From Phoebastria nigripes (taxonomy: Eukaryota; Chordata; Aves; Procellariiformes; Diomedeidae): 64,000 bases of DNA. Shown here piece by piece: positions 10,465 through 22,435 of this stretch. Every line of letters starts with the position of its first letter. The stretch's first letter is position 1. The stretch lies in NCBI GenBank assembly GCA_035582835.1, contig JAYKAV010002810.1:210126-274125 (forward strand). The letters are read 5' to 3'. Both the position numbers and the translations under genes were made by a program. The notes under the pieces were generated by a model. It ran no database searches. It had not been told where the DNA came from and worked only from the letters and a program-made list of their open reading frames with translations.

Positions 10465-12772
10465 ATATTTCTCACCAACAAGGAGGAGCTGGTGGAGAAT
10501 GTGAAGCTCAAGGGCAGCCTTGGCTGCAGTGACCATGAAATGGTGGAGTTCAAGATCCTTAGGGCACCAAGGAGGGCGNGCAGCAAGATAACTACCCTGG
10601 ACTTCAGCAGAGCACACTTTGGCCTCTTCAGGGATCTGCTTGGTAGAGTGCCATGGGACAAAGCCTGGAGGGAAGGGGGGCCCAAGAAAGCTGGTTAATA
10701 TTCAAGGATCACCTCCACCAAGCTCAGGAGTGATGCATCCCAACAAAGAGGAAATCACGCAAAAACACCAGGAGGCCTGCCTGGATGAACAAGGAGCTCC
10801 TGGACACACTCAAACACAAAAAGGAAGCCTACAGAGGGTGGAAGCAAGGACAGGTAGCCTGGGGAGGAATACAGAGAAATTGTCCGAGCAGCCAGGGATC
10901 AGGTTAGGAAAGCTAAAGCCCTCATAGAATTGAATCTGGCCAGGGACGTCAAGGGCAACAAGAAAAGCTTCTACAGGTACGTTGGTGATAAAAGGAAGAC
11001 AAGGGAAAATGTGGGCCCTCTCTGGAACAAAACGGGAGAGCTGGTTACCTGGGATATGGAGAAGGCTGAGGTNCTCAATGACTTTTTTGCCTCGGTCTTC
11101 ACCNGCAAGTGCTTGAGCCTCACTGCCCAAGCCACAGAAGGCAAAGGCNGGGACTGGGAGAATGAAGAGCNNCCCACTGNAGGAGAAGATCAGGTTNGAG
11201 ACCATCGAAGGAACCTGAAGGTGCACAAGTCCATGGCACCAGATAAGATCCATCTGCAGGTCCTGAAGGAACTGGCGGATGAAGTCGCTAAGCCACTATC
11301 CATCGTATTTGAGAAATCGTGGCAGTCCGGTGAAGTTCCCACTGACTGGAAAAGGGGAAACATAACCCCCATTTTTGAAATGGGAAAAAAGGAAGACCTG
11401 TGGAACTACAGGCCAGTCAGTCTCACCTCTGTGCCTGGGAAGATCATGGAGCAGATCCTCCTGGAAGCTATGCTAAGGCACATGGAGGACAGGGAGGTGA
11501 TTCGAGACAGCCAGCATGGCTTCAGCAAGGGCAAGTCCTGCCTGACCAANCTCGTGGCCTTCTATGATGGAGTGACTACANCAGTGGACATGGGAAGGGC
11601 TACAGGTGTCATCTATCTGGACTTCTGTAAGGCCTTTGACATGGTCCCCCACCACATCCTTCTCTCTAAACTGGAGAGNTATGGATTTGATGGGTGGACT
11701 GTCCAGTGGGTGAGGAATTGGTTGGCTGGTCACATCCAGAGGGTAGTGGTCAACAGCTCAATATCCAGGTGGAGGTCGGTGACGAGTGGCNTCCCGCGGG
11801 GGTCNGTATGGGGACCGGTACTGTTTAATATCTTCATCAGTGACATAGACGGTGGGATAGAGTGCACCCTCAGCAAGTTTGCAGATGACACCAAGCTGAG
11901 TGGTGAGGTCGACACGCCTNAGGGATGGGATGCCATCCAGAGGGACCTGGTCAAGCTGGAGAAATGGGCCCGTGTGAACCTCATGAGGTTCAACAAGACC
12001 AAGTNCAAGGTCCTGCACCTGGGTCGGGGCAACCCCTGGTATCAACAGGCTGGGGGATGAAGGGATTGAGAGCAGCCCTGCNGAGAAGGACTTGGGGGTA
12101 CTGGTGGATGAAAAGCTGGACACGAGCCAGCAATGTGTACTCACAGCCCNGAAAGCCAACCGTATCCTGGGCTGCATCAAAAGAAGCGTGGCCAGCAGGT
12201 TGAGGGAGGTGATTCTGCCCCTCTACTCCGCTCTGGTGAGACCCCACCTGGACTACTGCATCCAGCTCTGAGCCCTCAGCACAAGAAAGACATGGACCTG
12301 TTGGAGTGGGTCCAGAGGAGGGCCACGAAAATGATCAGGGGGATGGAACGCTTCTCCTATGAAGAAAGGCTGAGAGAGTTGGGGTTGTTCAGCCTGGAGA
12401 AGAGAAGGCTTCGGGGAGACCTTATTGCAGCCTTTCAGTACTTAAAGGGGGCTTATACGAAAGATGGGGACAAACTTTTTAGCAGGGCCTATTGTGACAG
12501 GACAAGCGGGAATGGCTTTAAACTCAAAGAAGGTAGATTTAGACTAGAAATAAGGAAGAAATTTTTTACGCTGAGTGTGGTGAAACACTGGAACAGGTTG
12601 CCCAGAGAGGTGGTAGATGCCCCATCCCTGGAAACATTCAAGGTCAGGTTGGACAGGGCTCTGAGCAACCTGATCTAGTTGAAGATGTCCCTGCCCACGG
12701 CAGGGGGCTTGGACTAGATGACCTTTAAAGGTCCCTTCCAACCCAAACTATTCTGTGACTCTATGATTCTAT
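10465..12772 (+). mobile_element. CR1 LINE retrotransposon, 5'-truncated, 2.3 kb
   Basis: This is the best-preserved transposon in the window. It starts inside the endonuclease domain (FLTNKEEL), runs through the whole reverse transcriptase and ends in the CR1 3' untranslated region. The tail has the typical phrase CTTGGACTAGATGACCTTTA, then TCCCTTCCAACCC. It closes with the CR1 terminal near-octamer repeats ATTCTGTG-ACTCTATG-ATTCTAT. CR1 copies are normally 5'-truncated because reverse transcription starts at the 3' end and stops early, which fits the left end here. There is no poly-A tail, as expected for CR1. About 17 single Ns fall in it, far more than in flanking unique DNA. Confidence 0.96.
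10468..12678 (+). pseudogene. CR1 ORF2 pseudogene (endonuclease end and reverse transcriptase)
   Basis: ORF2 would encode the endonuclease-reverse transcriptase that nicks DNA and copies CR1 RNA at the target. In order one sees the endonuclease SDH motif ([10 protein letters not shown], codons at 10525-10536), the linker, motif A as DFCKAFD at 11620-11640, a motif B region with SVTSG then PVLFNIFI at about 11773-11835, and the catalytic FADD at 11878-11889. The C-terminal part includes [19 protein letters not shown] and ends at the TAG at 12676-12678. Breaks are visible against the family pattern: one base lost near 10663, a TGA at 10731-10733, one base gained in the G run at 10861-10864, two bases lost near 12046, and a TGA at 12269-12271 followed by one base lost. 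The central frame 10930-12060 stays open for 376 codons. The catalytic residues are intact, so the copy is fairly young, but it cannot make a full protein. Confidence 0.94.
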
Positions 12773-12866
12773 ATATACACATATGCATACCCACATACAT
12801 CATATAAATATAGATACACAGATGTATGTACATATACTTTTTTTATATATATATNTGTGTGTGTGA
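12771..12866. repeat. AT/AC-rich simple repeat directly after the CR1 tail
   Basis: Imperfect (TA)n, (CATA)n and (TG)n runs begin at the last base of the CR1 tail. One N sits inside. Such tracts beside CR1 ends can be pre-existing insertion targets or later growth; the sequence does not tell which. Confidence 0.8.
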
Positions 12867-15800
12867 ATGATTTGGTATATATTTTGCCCCACAAGGGAGG
12901 TACATTTAAGTACTGTACACTGAGTGGAGTACTCAAGTGTTTGGGTTTGGCATTGTTGGCCCACTTTCTTGAGGTTGCCAGAAATCAAAGGAAAATGTGG
13001 CAAAGAGGGGACAAATGGGGTTTTTTATGGAGCAAGAAGCAAAAACTTGCTGGTTTTAAACTTTAAACTGTCATTGGGGCTGGGAGCAGAAAGTACTCTT
13101 ACTTCAGAAAATGTCAAAATTTAAGAGTCTGGCAGCCAGAGCTAGCAGGATCTTTTCTTTTGCTGCAGTAACAAGGTGTTCTAGGGTTTCAGTTTCCCAT
13201 CATTTGCAGAAAAAATGTGCAGCAACACACCTTCTACAGAAACTGAGAGTTTCAAGAGAAGCTAGANATGGTCTTCTCAGAACTTTCAAGCTCTGTGCAG
13301 GAAGCCCACCAACCATACATTTATGATGATGCACAGAAGGGCCATCCTACATTTGTAAACNCAAGAAACCCAGGCCTCCCAGCAACTGTTTAGATGAGCT
13401 GGCAAAAAGTCAGGCAGATTTCTGACAGAAATCCTTTCTGTGGCTCATTGGCAGCTCATTAAATGGTATTTCTGAGAGATATTTCTGTTTCAAAGAATTG
13501 ACAACTTCTGACGCAAGCATGTCTCATTGGAAAATTCCCAACTGCTTTCCCATTTTCTTCTTGACAACTGTGGTAATATGACAATTTCCTCTTTTAAAGC
13601 CCTGATCACCTTTGCACCAGGGTAACTCAGGAGTAACATTATTGAAGTCATTGGTTTTATGTTGGCAGAAAATTGTTATAGAGGGAAACTGGGGCTCTAC
13701 TCTCACTTTAGGCTCCTGGATGAATGTCTATAAGGTATTCTTTTTATCATTTAGAAATATTGGTAAATATGGTCTTTAAAAAAGGATAACTTAAAGACTA
13801 GATTTCATTTTCTGTGACCTTGGAGTCTGATTACAACAATTCTTCCTTGATTCTCTGCCAATTGATCAGCAGGTTCTTGTTTATGCACAATGCAACTGCT
13901 ACCATAGATTTTTGGCTAGCTCTTGGCCAGCATACTGTTTTATAGCTGCATCTTGGAGACACTGCTGCTTCAAAAGTCATTTTANTTGTGTGTGTGGCTA
14001 GCCACCTTCCTAAGCATCTTCCCAGCCTGACTGCATTTATCCTAATACTCTAAATACCAGGAAAAGAAACTCTATTATTTCTATTTCTCAGGTGGGAGAA
14101 GAAAAATATACTCTTTCTTAGGTGATCCATCACTCGCTGATGCTGATAGCAATCAGGCTATTGACTGCTGAGCAGTGAAGAGCTCTTGCTTGTCACTGTC
14201 AAGGCTCCTTTGTTTTGTATTACTGAAATGCTCAGTGAAGCAGAGCCAGGCTCCTCAGCCCAGCGCTTATGCTGTGCACACGGGGTGTGGAAAGCCAAGG
14301 TGTTAGGCTTCTGTGCGGTTGAAAGTGGGGTAGCTGTCCCATGAGAAGTTCAGATGCAGGCACCTGGAGCAGAGGACTAGAGCACCATAACCCAATGACT
14401 TGGGCATTCATCTTGGAGGTCAGTGATTTCAGATCAAACCTCTGGCCTGACCCAGAAAGGACAATGATTTGTTCTGGCTCCTAAGTGTATTTATTAGCCA
14501 CCAAGTTACTGGCTGGTTTTCAGAAAAACAAAAAATGACACTCTTAATTGACAAGAAGTTCTACATTTGGTAGTCTTCTCAACAGTTAAAAAAATCAGTA
14601 AATTTTTTTAAAGTTTTTAAAAATTTTAAAAATTATAACATTTAAAAAGAATAAATTTACAGCTTTTTTTTTTTTAATCGGAAATTTCCCAGCTAGTTCT
14701 GCTCCACTCAAAACACACATATCCAGGAGGCGTAGGGTCTGAACAATCCTCTCCCAAAACCAAAGGTAACACCAGGTTGTCCTGCATTGCTCAGGTTCTG
14801 TTATATTTTCTTCTGGGGTAGAAGTTTTTTAATTTCTTTCGGCTGTGAGTTAAGTTTTTTATACCAAACACCAGTCTCAAATGGATAGACCTATAACTGT
14901 GTGGCCACTGTGCAGAACATCATGGTGGAAAAACTGATGCAGTAAATCCTCCCAGAGATTTTGAAACAAATTGATTTGAAAGCCCCCTAGTTCTCTTGCA
15001 GGTTTTAGGTCCAATATAGTGCATTATAGAAGAGCGCAGTAGAAGAAATAGGTTGCTTTGGTCCTGTGTGAAAAATCTACCCAGAATGGATACGTGTAAT
15101 AAGGTTGCTAACAATTTATTCACCCTTGGGTCTTTGTATTCCAACTTAAGATTTCTTATTGACTGATGCCAAATCCTGGAGATAAGATTTCCTCTCTCCG
15201 TTCATTTTTCACTGTGAATAGCAGATAATCTGGTGCTTTACAGAAACCTGTTTGGGTCCCTAACCTTGGACAGCTTTTGTGCTTCACTGTCAATTCCTCT
15301 GAGCGTTATACCTGCTATGCATGAATGCTGTAATTTTACAGCATGACCTGCAGACAGGAACAGAGGCAACTGGAACCTATTAGACCATGAACTTCATTTT
15401 CTGAGGACCTGCAGCTCCCGTTGAAGTTGTGCATGTTGGCAATTTCTGAAAATAACACCCCCTCCCCCACCTTTTTATAAGAAATTTTGATTCAGCCTCT
15501 GGGGCTGAAGTATTGTTGCAGGAAGGCTGATAGTTAATAAACCTTGTCAACCCTGCCTTGTTCTTCTAATCACATCTTACAGTGTGTTTTGGTTTAGTTT
15601 TTAATCTCATCTGTTCTCTCCTCTCTCACTCTGCCCGTATTTTTAACTTTATGACTGAAAGCCCTTGATGGGAAATGTATACACATGCATCACTTGCAGA
15701 AAGGTGAAATGTGCTTCTACCAGTATTTTTTTAATTTACAGTACATGCTTCCCCCCCCCCTCCCCCAGGAAAGCTTTACTGTAAAGCATTGCCCTGTTTT

Positions 15801-18254
15801 AACAAGTGGAAACCAAAGCTTATTTGTCACAGATACACAAATGTTTTCAAAAGCAGATTGTTTCTTTTAATAAAGAACAGATGCACCCAATTTTGTCTAA
15901 CTGCTGCTCAGGACGCAGCCAGCATGAGTCCTGACAAGTTGGAGGATTACATTCTGTGGTTTAGAAAGTCCACTAGCAGAAATCAATATAGCTACAATCA
16001 ATCCAACGATGTTAATTATCATTAGATGTAAATCAGGAGTCCATGTTCTCAGTCCCCCTCTTTAAACCCTGGAAAATCTTCCTTATATTAATCAAAGTTA
16101 ATGACATAAGAAGGTAACCCTTGTGTCTTTATATACACACTCCAGTTGAGATAACAGTTTCACCTGGGTTTTATTAGTAAGTACCATAAATACAACACTT
16201 GCAAATAACAGGGCTGCACTTACAGGCAGCATTGCACATGCTGCAGTAATAGATTCTGTAATTCAAAAATNTGATAAAGAAATACCTGTAAACAACTGAT
16301 TTAATACAAAGTAATAAGACCTGAGACAGCTAGATGATTTCTTGATTGTGCAATGCACTTATGAGCGCATCAGATCACTGTCAGTGCTTGAGCTCCAGGA
16401 CAGCTCAGTGGAGTTCTCTGCAATGCCTACAAGAAAGGTGTGTTGCTTCAGCTTCAGCTGCAGGAGATTCTGCTTTCCCCTTTGGTCAGCCTTTGGCAAG
16501 CCAGCCAAAAGAACAACTACTGCAAATGCCTGCATCATTGACGTTATCTTTGGACATCTGTAATCAAACCTATGACTTTAGGCAGAATAGCAAATGAGTT
16601 TAGCAGTTTAATATAGATGCTGCAAATCCGTACCCTGCCAGGCTGTTTGGTCCTGCCTAAGCGCCCCAAGTCCCTCCCTCACAGCCACCGTGCTATGTGA
16701 CAAAACAAGCATTGCTTGCTGCCTTCATTCAAGAGCCACCATGAAGTTGGAATGAAAAGGTCATGTTAAAGTGAAAGGGTTCAGGCTAAATGCACATGTA
16801 AATTACCCTTTCCCTGAACAACAGGCTTAAGCCAGTAAGAAGTTTCCCTAGATGTGCGTTCTTTGGTGCCACTAAAAATCAAGCTATTAATCTGTCTCTA
16901 AAAAAAACAGCTGTTGATCTTCTACTCAGTTGAATAACTAGTTCATACAGATGTCGAGATGTAAAAGACAAAACTCTGAGCAGCAAAGTCAGCACAACTT
17001 GGGTGGAAAATATAGGGAGAACCAAGGGCAATTGTGGAAAAGTTGCAGAGCGGTTTGCTAGAGCATGAAGGAAAAAAATGGTCTATCTTTTCATATTCAC
17101 TGTTGAACGTACACAGAGACATTAAAAGATCTGATGGCTGCAATCTGCTCTAACCTTTTATCTGTGAGGAGTGATCTAATAACTCACTCTTGGCTGTACC
17201 AGTTATGAGTTATCACTCATGAAGATGAATGTAAACGTCTTTACAGCTCTCAGCCATCATGCATTCTGTAATTCTTTCTATGTGTGAATGAATAAGCTAT
17301 GTTATTAAATTAATAATAAAATTTGGCTTCACTTAAGTTACAGCAGGGGATGTATTTTTCTTTTTCTCTCTTTTTATTAGTAAATGAAAATTTGTAGCTG
17401 CATGAGTGTTAATCATGAGCTACTAAGTGCCTACCCACATCCTGTCTATGCTGATGCAAATGAGCTGATAGGAAATTATATATTGTAGATTATAACTTTT
17501 TTGAGAAAAGTAAAAGCCTATATTTCATACAGAAAAAGAAACTAAATCTCAATTACTCTTCTGCAGCAAGTAGACAGCAGAAGCTTTTTCCTGTAAAAAA
17601 TAAAACTGTTAAACCGTTAAATATGGGTTTTAGTATGGTACCAGTAAACTTCACAAAAGTGGTCATTACAGCACTTAATGACTGATTTGATGTAACATTA
17701 ACACATTAGCACNCTCTGAATTTGCTTGGGATCATTAAATAAGTGTGTTATTAGCTGTCAATAATAACCAGTCTTACAAGCATTATTTGATAATATATAC
17801 CTTGCGTATATCTCGTATGCAGCTAAGCATAAAGGCAAGACTCAGTGGAAAACAGATCGCCTAATTCTATCAATTTTTCACACTTCATAAATTGAATTCT
17901 AACACTGTAGTGATTCTGGTGCATACCGTAATTAGGAAAGACAATCAGTCTTTCTATATTTAAAACATGTCTCTGCTCCTGGAGTTTGAAACAAAGAATT
18001 ATATTCCAAATATATTGCTGGTGAAGAAGTAGTCCGTTCCCCCACGCTAGCACCCTCCCACTGTCCCCCTCGTCCCAAAATACTTCACTGAAGAAGTAAA
18101 AATGTAACTGTTCTGACTTTTAGCCAAAAAGTCCTCTTCTCTCAGAGAAAACTCACTTTTCCACATCAAGCATGTTCTTCTTGTGTAGAAATTAATTCAT
18201 CTGTGAGTCCAGCACTTAGTCAAAAAGGCAATATGAGGTAACACATTTGAGCAC
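12867..18254. other. Unique AT-rich noncoding DNA
   Basis: No gene is supported. A (C)10-T-(C)5 tract lies at 15751-15766, and A/T-rich runs lie at 14590-14680. The part from about 17290 to 17770 has many TAAT and ATTA cores and little simple repeat. It could be a conserved regulatory stretch, but conservation cannot be judged from one sequence. Confidence 0.5.
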
Positions 18255-18535
18255 CTCTATGCAGCCCCGGAGCAGGGAGACCAAGGGAGGCCGAGTCTGG
18301 GAGCAGAGGCGGAGGGCTCGGGGCAGTGGGAGGCTGGCCGGGGCGGTGGGAAGCTCCACAAGTGCTCGGGTGGCTTCTGCAGCTGCTCCTCAAAGCTGGA
18401 GTCCAGCCAGCTCCTCTCCCCAGCTTCATCCCCCCGCTGCTTGTGTTCGGCAGGAGAAAGCCCCTCTCGCCATAAGGGAAGGCTCTTCTGTGCACACCTG
18501 GGGAGGCAGAGGAAAAGGGGAGGCTCCTTTCGAGT
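18255..18535. other. GC-rich, CpG-containing patch in AT-rich surroundings
   Basis: This stretch is clearly richer in G and C than its flanks and retains several CpG dinucleotides (for example around 18282-18345 and 18434-18475). It matches none of the LTR or LINE families I recognise. It gives open frames on both strands, which is usual for GC-rich DNA and is not evidence of coding. It could be a small CpG island, an enhancer, or the remains of a retrocopy. Confidence 0.35.
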
Positions 18536-21500
18536 GACCTTGTTTTATTCCTGCCTTTTTGAGGAGGAGGATCCTGTTTTGCAAACTGCTTATACTGGAT
18601 GAAGCCTGGCTGGTTCATCTCTCCAGTTTTTCCCCAAGGCCGCATTACTGCATAGTTCTCCCACAGGGTTTACTTGCGTAGCTTGTTCCAGTTTCAGAGA
18701 GATGACTGATTCTGCTGAAGGTACCGGTGCATAAAATTGGAGTGCCAGGAGGATCAGTAACGTCTCTAGGATGAGAACGGACTTCTTAAGTGCAATCAGA
18801 ATGATTCCTTCACTTAACGGACAACTTTCTGCAATACCTCTGCTCAACCTTTGCACAAATATCAGGCCATGAAGCTTGAAACAGTCTAGCAACAAAGATA
18901 AATAATAATAGTTTCAACTACTGAAGCCTTAATATTACAACAGGTGTAAGAAATAAACTTCAATGTCCACAGAGTTTATGTATTTACAGCCTAAAGTTGC
19001 AAAGCGTAATCTGTCTTAAATGCATATGCTTTTAAACCGTCCCCATCCAATGCAGTGGCAAAACTTTCTCTGATGTCAGCAGTACAGGATCAGGTCCCGT
19101 GTTTTAATACTGCTGCAGCACTAGCACGACTTTAGGATTGTTAAAAATGACATGTAAGCATTTTAGTGTAACTTGTGAAGAGAAGAGACAGCTCCTGGCA
19201 TTCCCAGTGTGCTGTACTCCTCCCATCGAAACCAGGTTACCTCCCTTGCACTGTGTCCTGAGCCAGCTCAAGGTTTTTCAGAGGCGTGGGGAAGATCAGC
19301 TGCTGCGAGGTGTGGGGGGAGCTGGGGAGGAAGTTAGGGTTAAGCTGCTGCTTCCACAAGAAGTGAGGGTGGGGGAAACAGCAATGGTTTGGAGAGCTGG
19401 GGCGGGAGCAAGCCTTGTTGGTCCCACCATGGGTGAGGGGAGAATGGGTTTCTGAGAGGAGCTGCCCCATGTCCACCAATGGCCCTGGCTGTCACAGCAG
19501 GACGAGCCTATTTTCCAACGCAGTGATGCCCACTCTCACCAAGGGTGTTTTACTGCTCTGGGCAATTGCCTGCTCAGCCCACTCCACAGACAGACCCTGC
19601 GTCATATCTGCATGATTTCTGCCAAGACTGCCTTCTTTCCAGTTGTCTCCCCACAGCCAAATGTATCTAGAGCTTTAGGTATTTGGTTGTCATTTTTCTT
19701 CCAAAAGCTCTTTGATGCACAGCTGCAGTCACACTGCTCCCTGTGTCAGACTTTCTGAACATGCAGAGAGAGGTTAAACAAAGAGCAACCCCATGGAAGA
19801 AATGCGTCCCTTAACAAAGTGGAGCCTACTTTCCCATGGTGTCAGATCTCATGGTCGGGTTCCTCAGCGTCTAATAAGGCGTGGGTGCCACTTGAAGATG
19901 TCTCTTCAATGGAAGGAGCCATTTTTCAATCAAATGTTTCTGCCTTGTTGAATTAGCGTTGAATAAAAGGTGAAGTTATCTTGCAACTCTCCCCTCTGTG
20001 GGGATGCTAATAGGATCATTCTTGTCCCAGCCACCTGTTTTCATGTAACTTGCATGAGCTTAATGTCTTTGAGAGCAGTTTCAACTTGATTTGACAGACC
20101 AGTGGTTTCAGAAAGTACTGGGGAAACAGACACAGAGCACACACTTAGGTGAACGCCTAACCTCTGCTTCCATGGGGAACCAAGCGAAGCAGCATTCTTA
20201 CAATAACAAGGTTATTATTTACCAAAACAAAAGTATAAGCTCATATAAGGCAGAATGAAACAAACAGGCAGAACACCATGCAACCAAAATGAAACCTTTC
20301 TCCTCTTCTTACAGAACTGTTCAGGGTTGGCCTAGCACTGCACTTTTTTAAGCCAATGAAAGTTTTAGGGCTTGTGAAATAGTTTCCACCGGCATGTTTT
20401 TGTTGTTTTTCTAATTTGTTTCTTTATGAAATGTCTATTTTGTTCTTTTCTTTTTTTTAAGGGAAAAGTGAAGACCGTGTCAACAACATGTTAACCAGTT
20501 CAAACTAGGTTTCGAGACTCCCCAAACACTGAGGCTTTTTTCAGTGGCCAAAAGCTGAAGGGGAGAGAATTTTTCAGTTTGAAGAATTTTAAAAATTATT
20601 ATTTTTAATTAAAAAGCAAAAGACTTGAGAGAAAATGAGAGCATTTTGACAAATACATGAAATAACTCCCAGTCAATTCTAACTTTAATGTTGATTCAAA
20701 TGGGAGCAGAGACTGAATCTGAGCACATTTTAAAATGGCCCTAAATGCAATTTAGGATTTTCTAGAATGGCCGTATTGGCGAAGCTGGTATGCAGTGTAG
20801 TAAGATGATGTTCACAGCTCTCATGAGTGTAATGGGGGACATCCTGCATGGGGGGCGTGAAAAAGGCCAATGGTTTTATGGTGCACCTTTCCAATTTGAT
20901 AATACCAAGCAGCTTTTGCATGCCACCCACTCAACACTGGGTGCACAAGTCTTCAGCAAAATGGGACTGTGGTTTTAGTAGTGGGCCATGCTGTTGTACA
21001 GTTGCTTCATACAAACAAACTACTGTTGTCTGTCACACTGTGCAACCAGACTGGAAGTTGCATAGTTAACGGACTAAATGCTTAGCTGTGCTCTCCTCTT
21101 TGACCAGTCCCTGCATTTTATCTTTAGTGCACCACCCTGTGTTAGCAACAGTGTTTCTATTAAGCTAATTTGGGTTTGAGTGTTTTTCACTCATACTTGT
21201 GCAGTCTGGCTAATATCTCCATGAGCTGGTCTCTGATTAATCTTGTCAAATATACCCTATCATCAGTGCATACCAAGTTCTCTTAAAGTACTGACATATA
21301 TTTGTCAGCAGATTCAAGTATTTTCTGTGCACATAGGCAGAATTTGAATCTCCTTAAGGTCATATTCACATTTCATAATAGGAATGTAAAAAAAGCCCAT
21401 AAAGATGAAAATTGCAATTGCATACCACTTATTAGAAAGAAGAAATAGCTGAAATATATGATGACCTTCAGTATCTAGACTGCAGATTAAGTAAATTTCC

Positions 21501-21867
21501 CAGCATTTGAAGGAAATCATCTCTACTAATAACCAGAATATACTTCTCCAAAATGTAAGCATCACTGCTGGTCTGCCACAGCAGAGGATAAAACAAAAGA
21601 GAGAAAGTAATTATAAGAATANTTATCCTTGATTATCAAAAATATCATACACTCAACTAGAATACAGTAGAAGCTCCTGCACAAGTTGTGGTCAACGTGA
21701 TTGTTTTCTGGAAGAGGCTCGTGCCCAGCACCAGTGCACGTGGGTTCTCCCTCACAGAAACAGCAGTGCTGGCTGCAGATCACCAAGTCCATCCAGCTCA
21801 CTTCCACTCAAAGCCAGACAACTGCCAGCACTAGATCAGGTCAGCCTGTTGCTTTGTCTAGCTAAGC
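18536..21867. other. Unique noncoding DNA
   Basis: Nothing with gene-like structure is seen. Open frames such as the one at 19138-19455 fall in a purine-rich stretch and do not resemble known proteins. Confidence 0.5.
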
Positions 21868-22435
21868 CTTGCAAACCTCCAGGGGCAGACATTCAGCAAT
21901 CTCTCCTTCTAGCCTGTTCCTCTGCTGCACTAGTCTCCTAGTGAAGAAGGGTTTTTTTCCTAAATTGTCCTAATCCAACCCTCCCAGCCACAATCTGTGA
22001 CTGCCACCTCTTGTTATACCATCTGCCGACAAAGAGAAAAGTTTGGGTCAGACATCTTTGTACCTTCTCTTCAAGTACACATAGGCTCCTACCATATTGC
22101 TTCTTACCCTCTTCTTCACCAGACTTTGTACCAGTTCCCTCCACCTCTCCTTGTAGGGCACATGCCCATGGCCCCTGCCCATCATGGTAGTTCTCTGCAG
22201 GACCCTCTCCAGTTTCTCCACATCCCTTTCAAGCTGGGAAGCCCAGGACTGGATGCAGCATGCCAGAGCAACCTCACCAATGCTGAGCAGTGGAGGGTGA
22301 GAGCTTTCCTCAGCCTGCTGAGGCCACCCTCCTCATAAAGGAGCCCAGTGCCTGGTTTGCAGTGACAGTACTTCATTGGCTTATCCTCAACTTGACATCC
22401 ACCGTAGCCCCCAAGTCATTGTCTTTGTCCCATCT
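21868..22435 (-). mobile_element. Old CR1 LINE fragment, ORF2 C-terminus and 3' region
   Basis: On the minus strand the segment at about 22190-22270 reads CCIQSWASQLERDVEKLERV, followed by LQRTTMMGRG. This matches the CR1 ORF2 C-terminal string with CVQFWAPQYKRDIELLERVQ, followed by RRATKMVRG. Further 3' (leftwards) it reads YKERWRELVQ and VGAYVYLKRRYK, matching the YEERLREL and [12 protein letters not shown] parts. The left end carries the antisense of the CR1 phrase about a small block at the amino-acid stop (CTCCAGGG...CATAGTGAAGAA). Several frameshifts and many substitutions make it much older than the copy at 10465. The 3' end near 21868 is approximate and lacks clear octamers. Confidence 0.82.

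Noticed and set aside
10810..11253. Minus-strand frames of up to 147 codons opposite the CR1
   Set aside because: They are antisense shadows of the CR1 ORF2, whose plus-strand reading is unmistakable.
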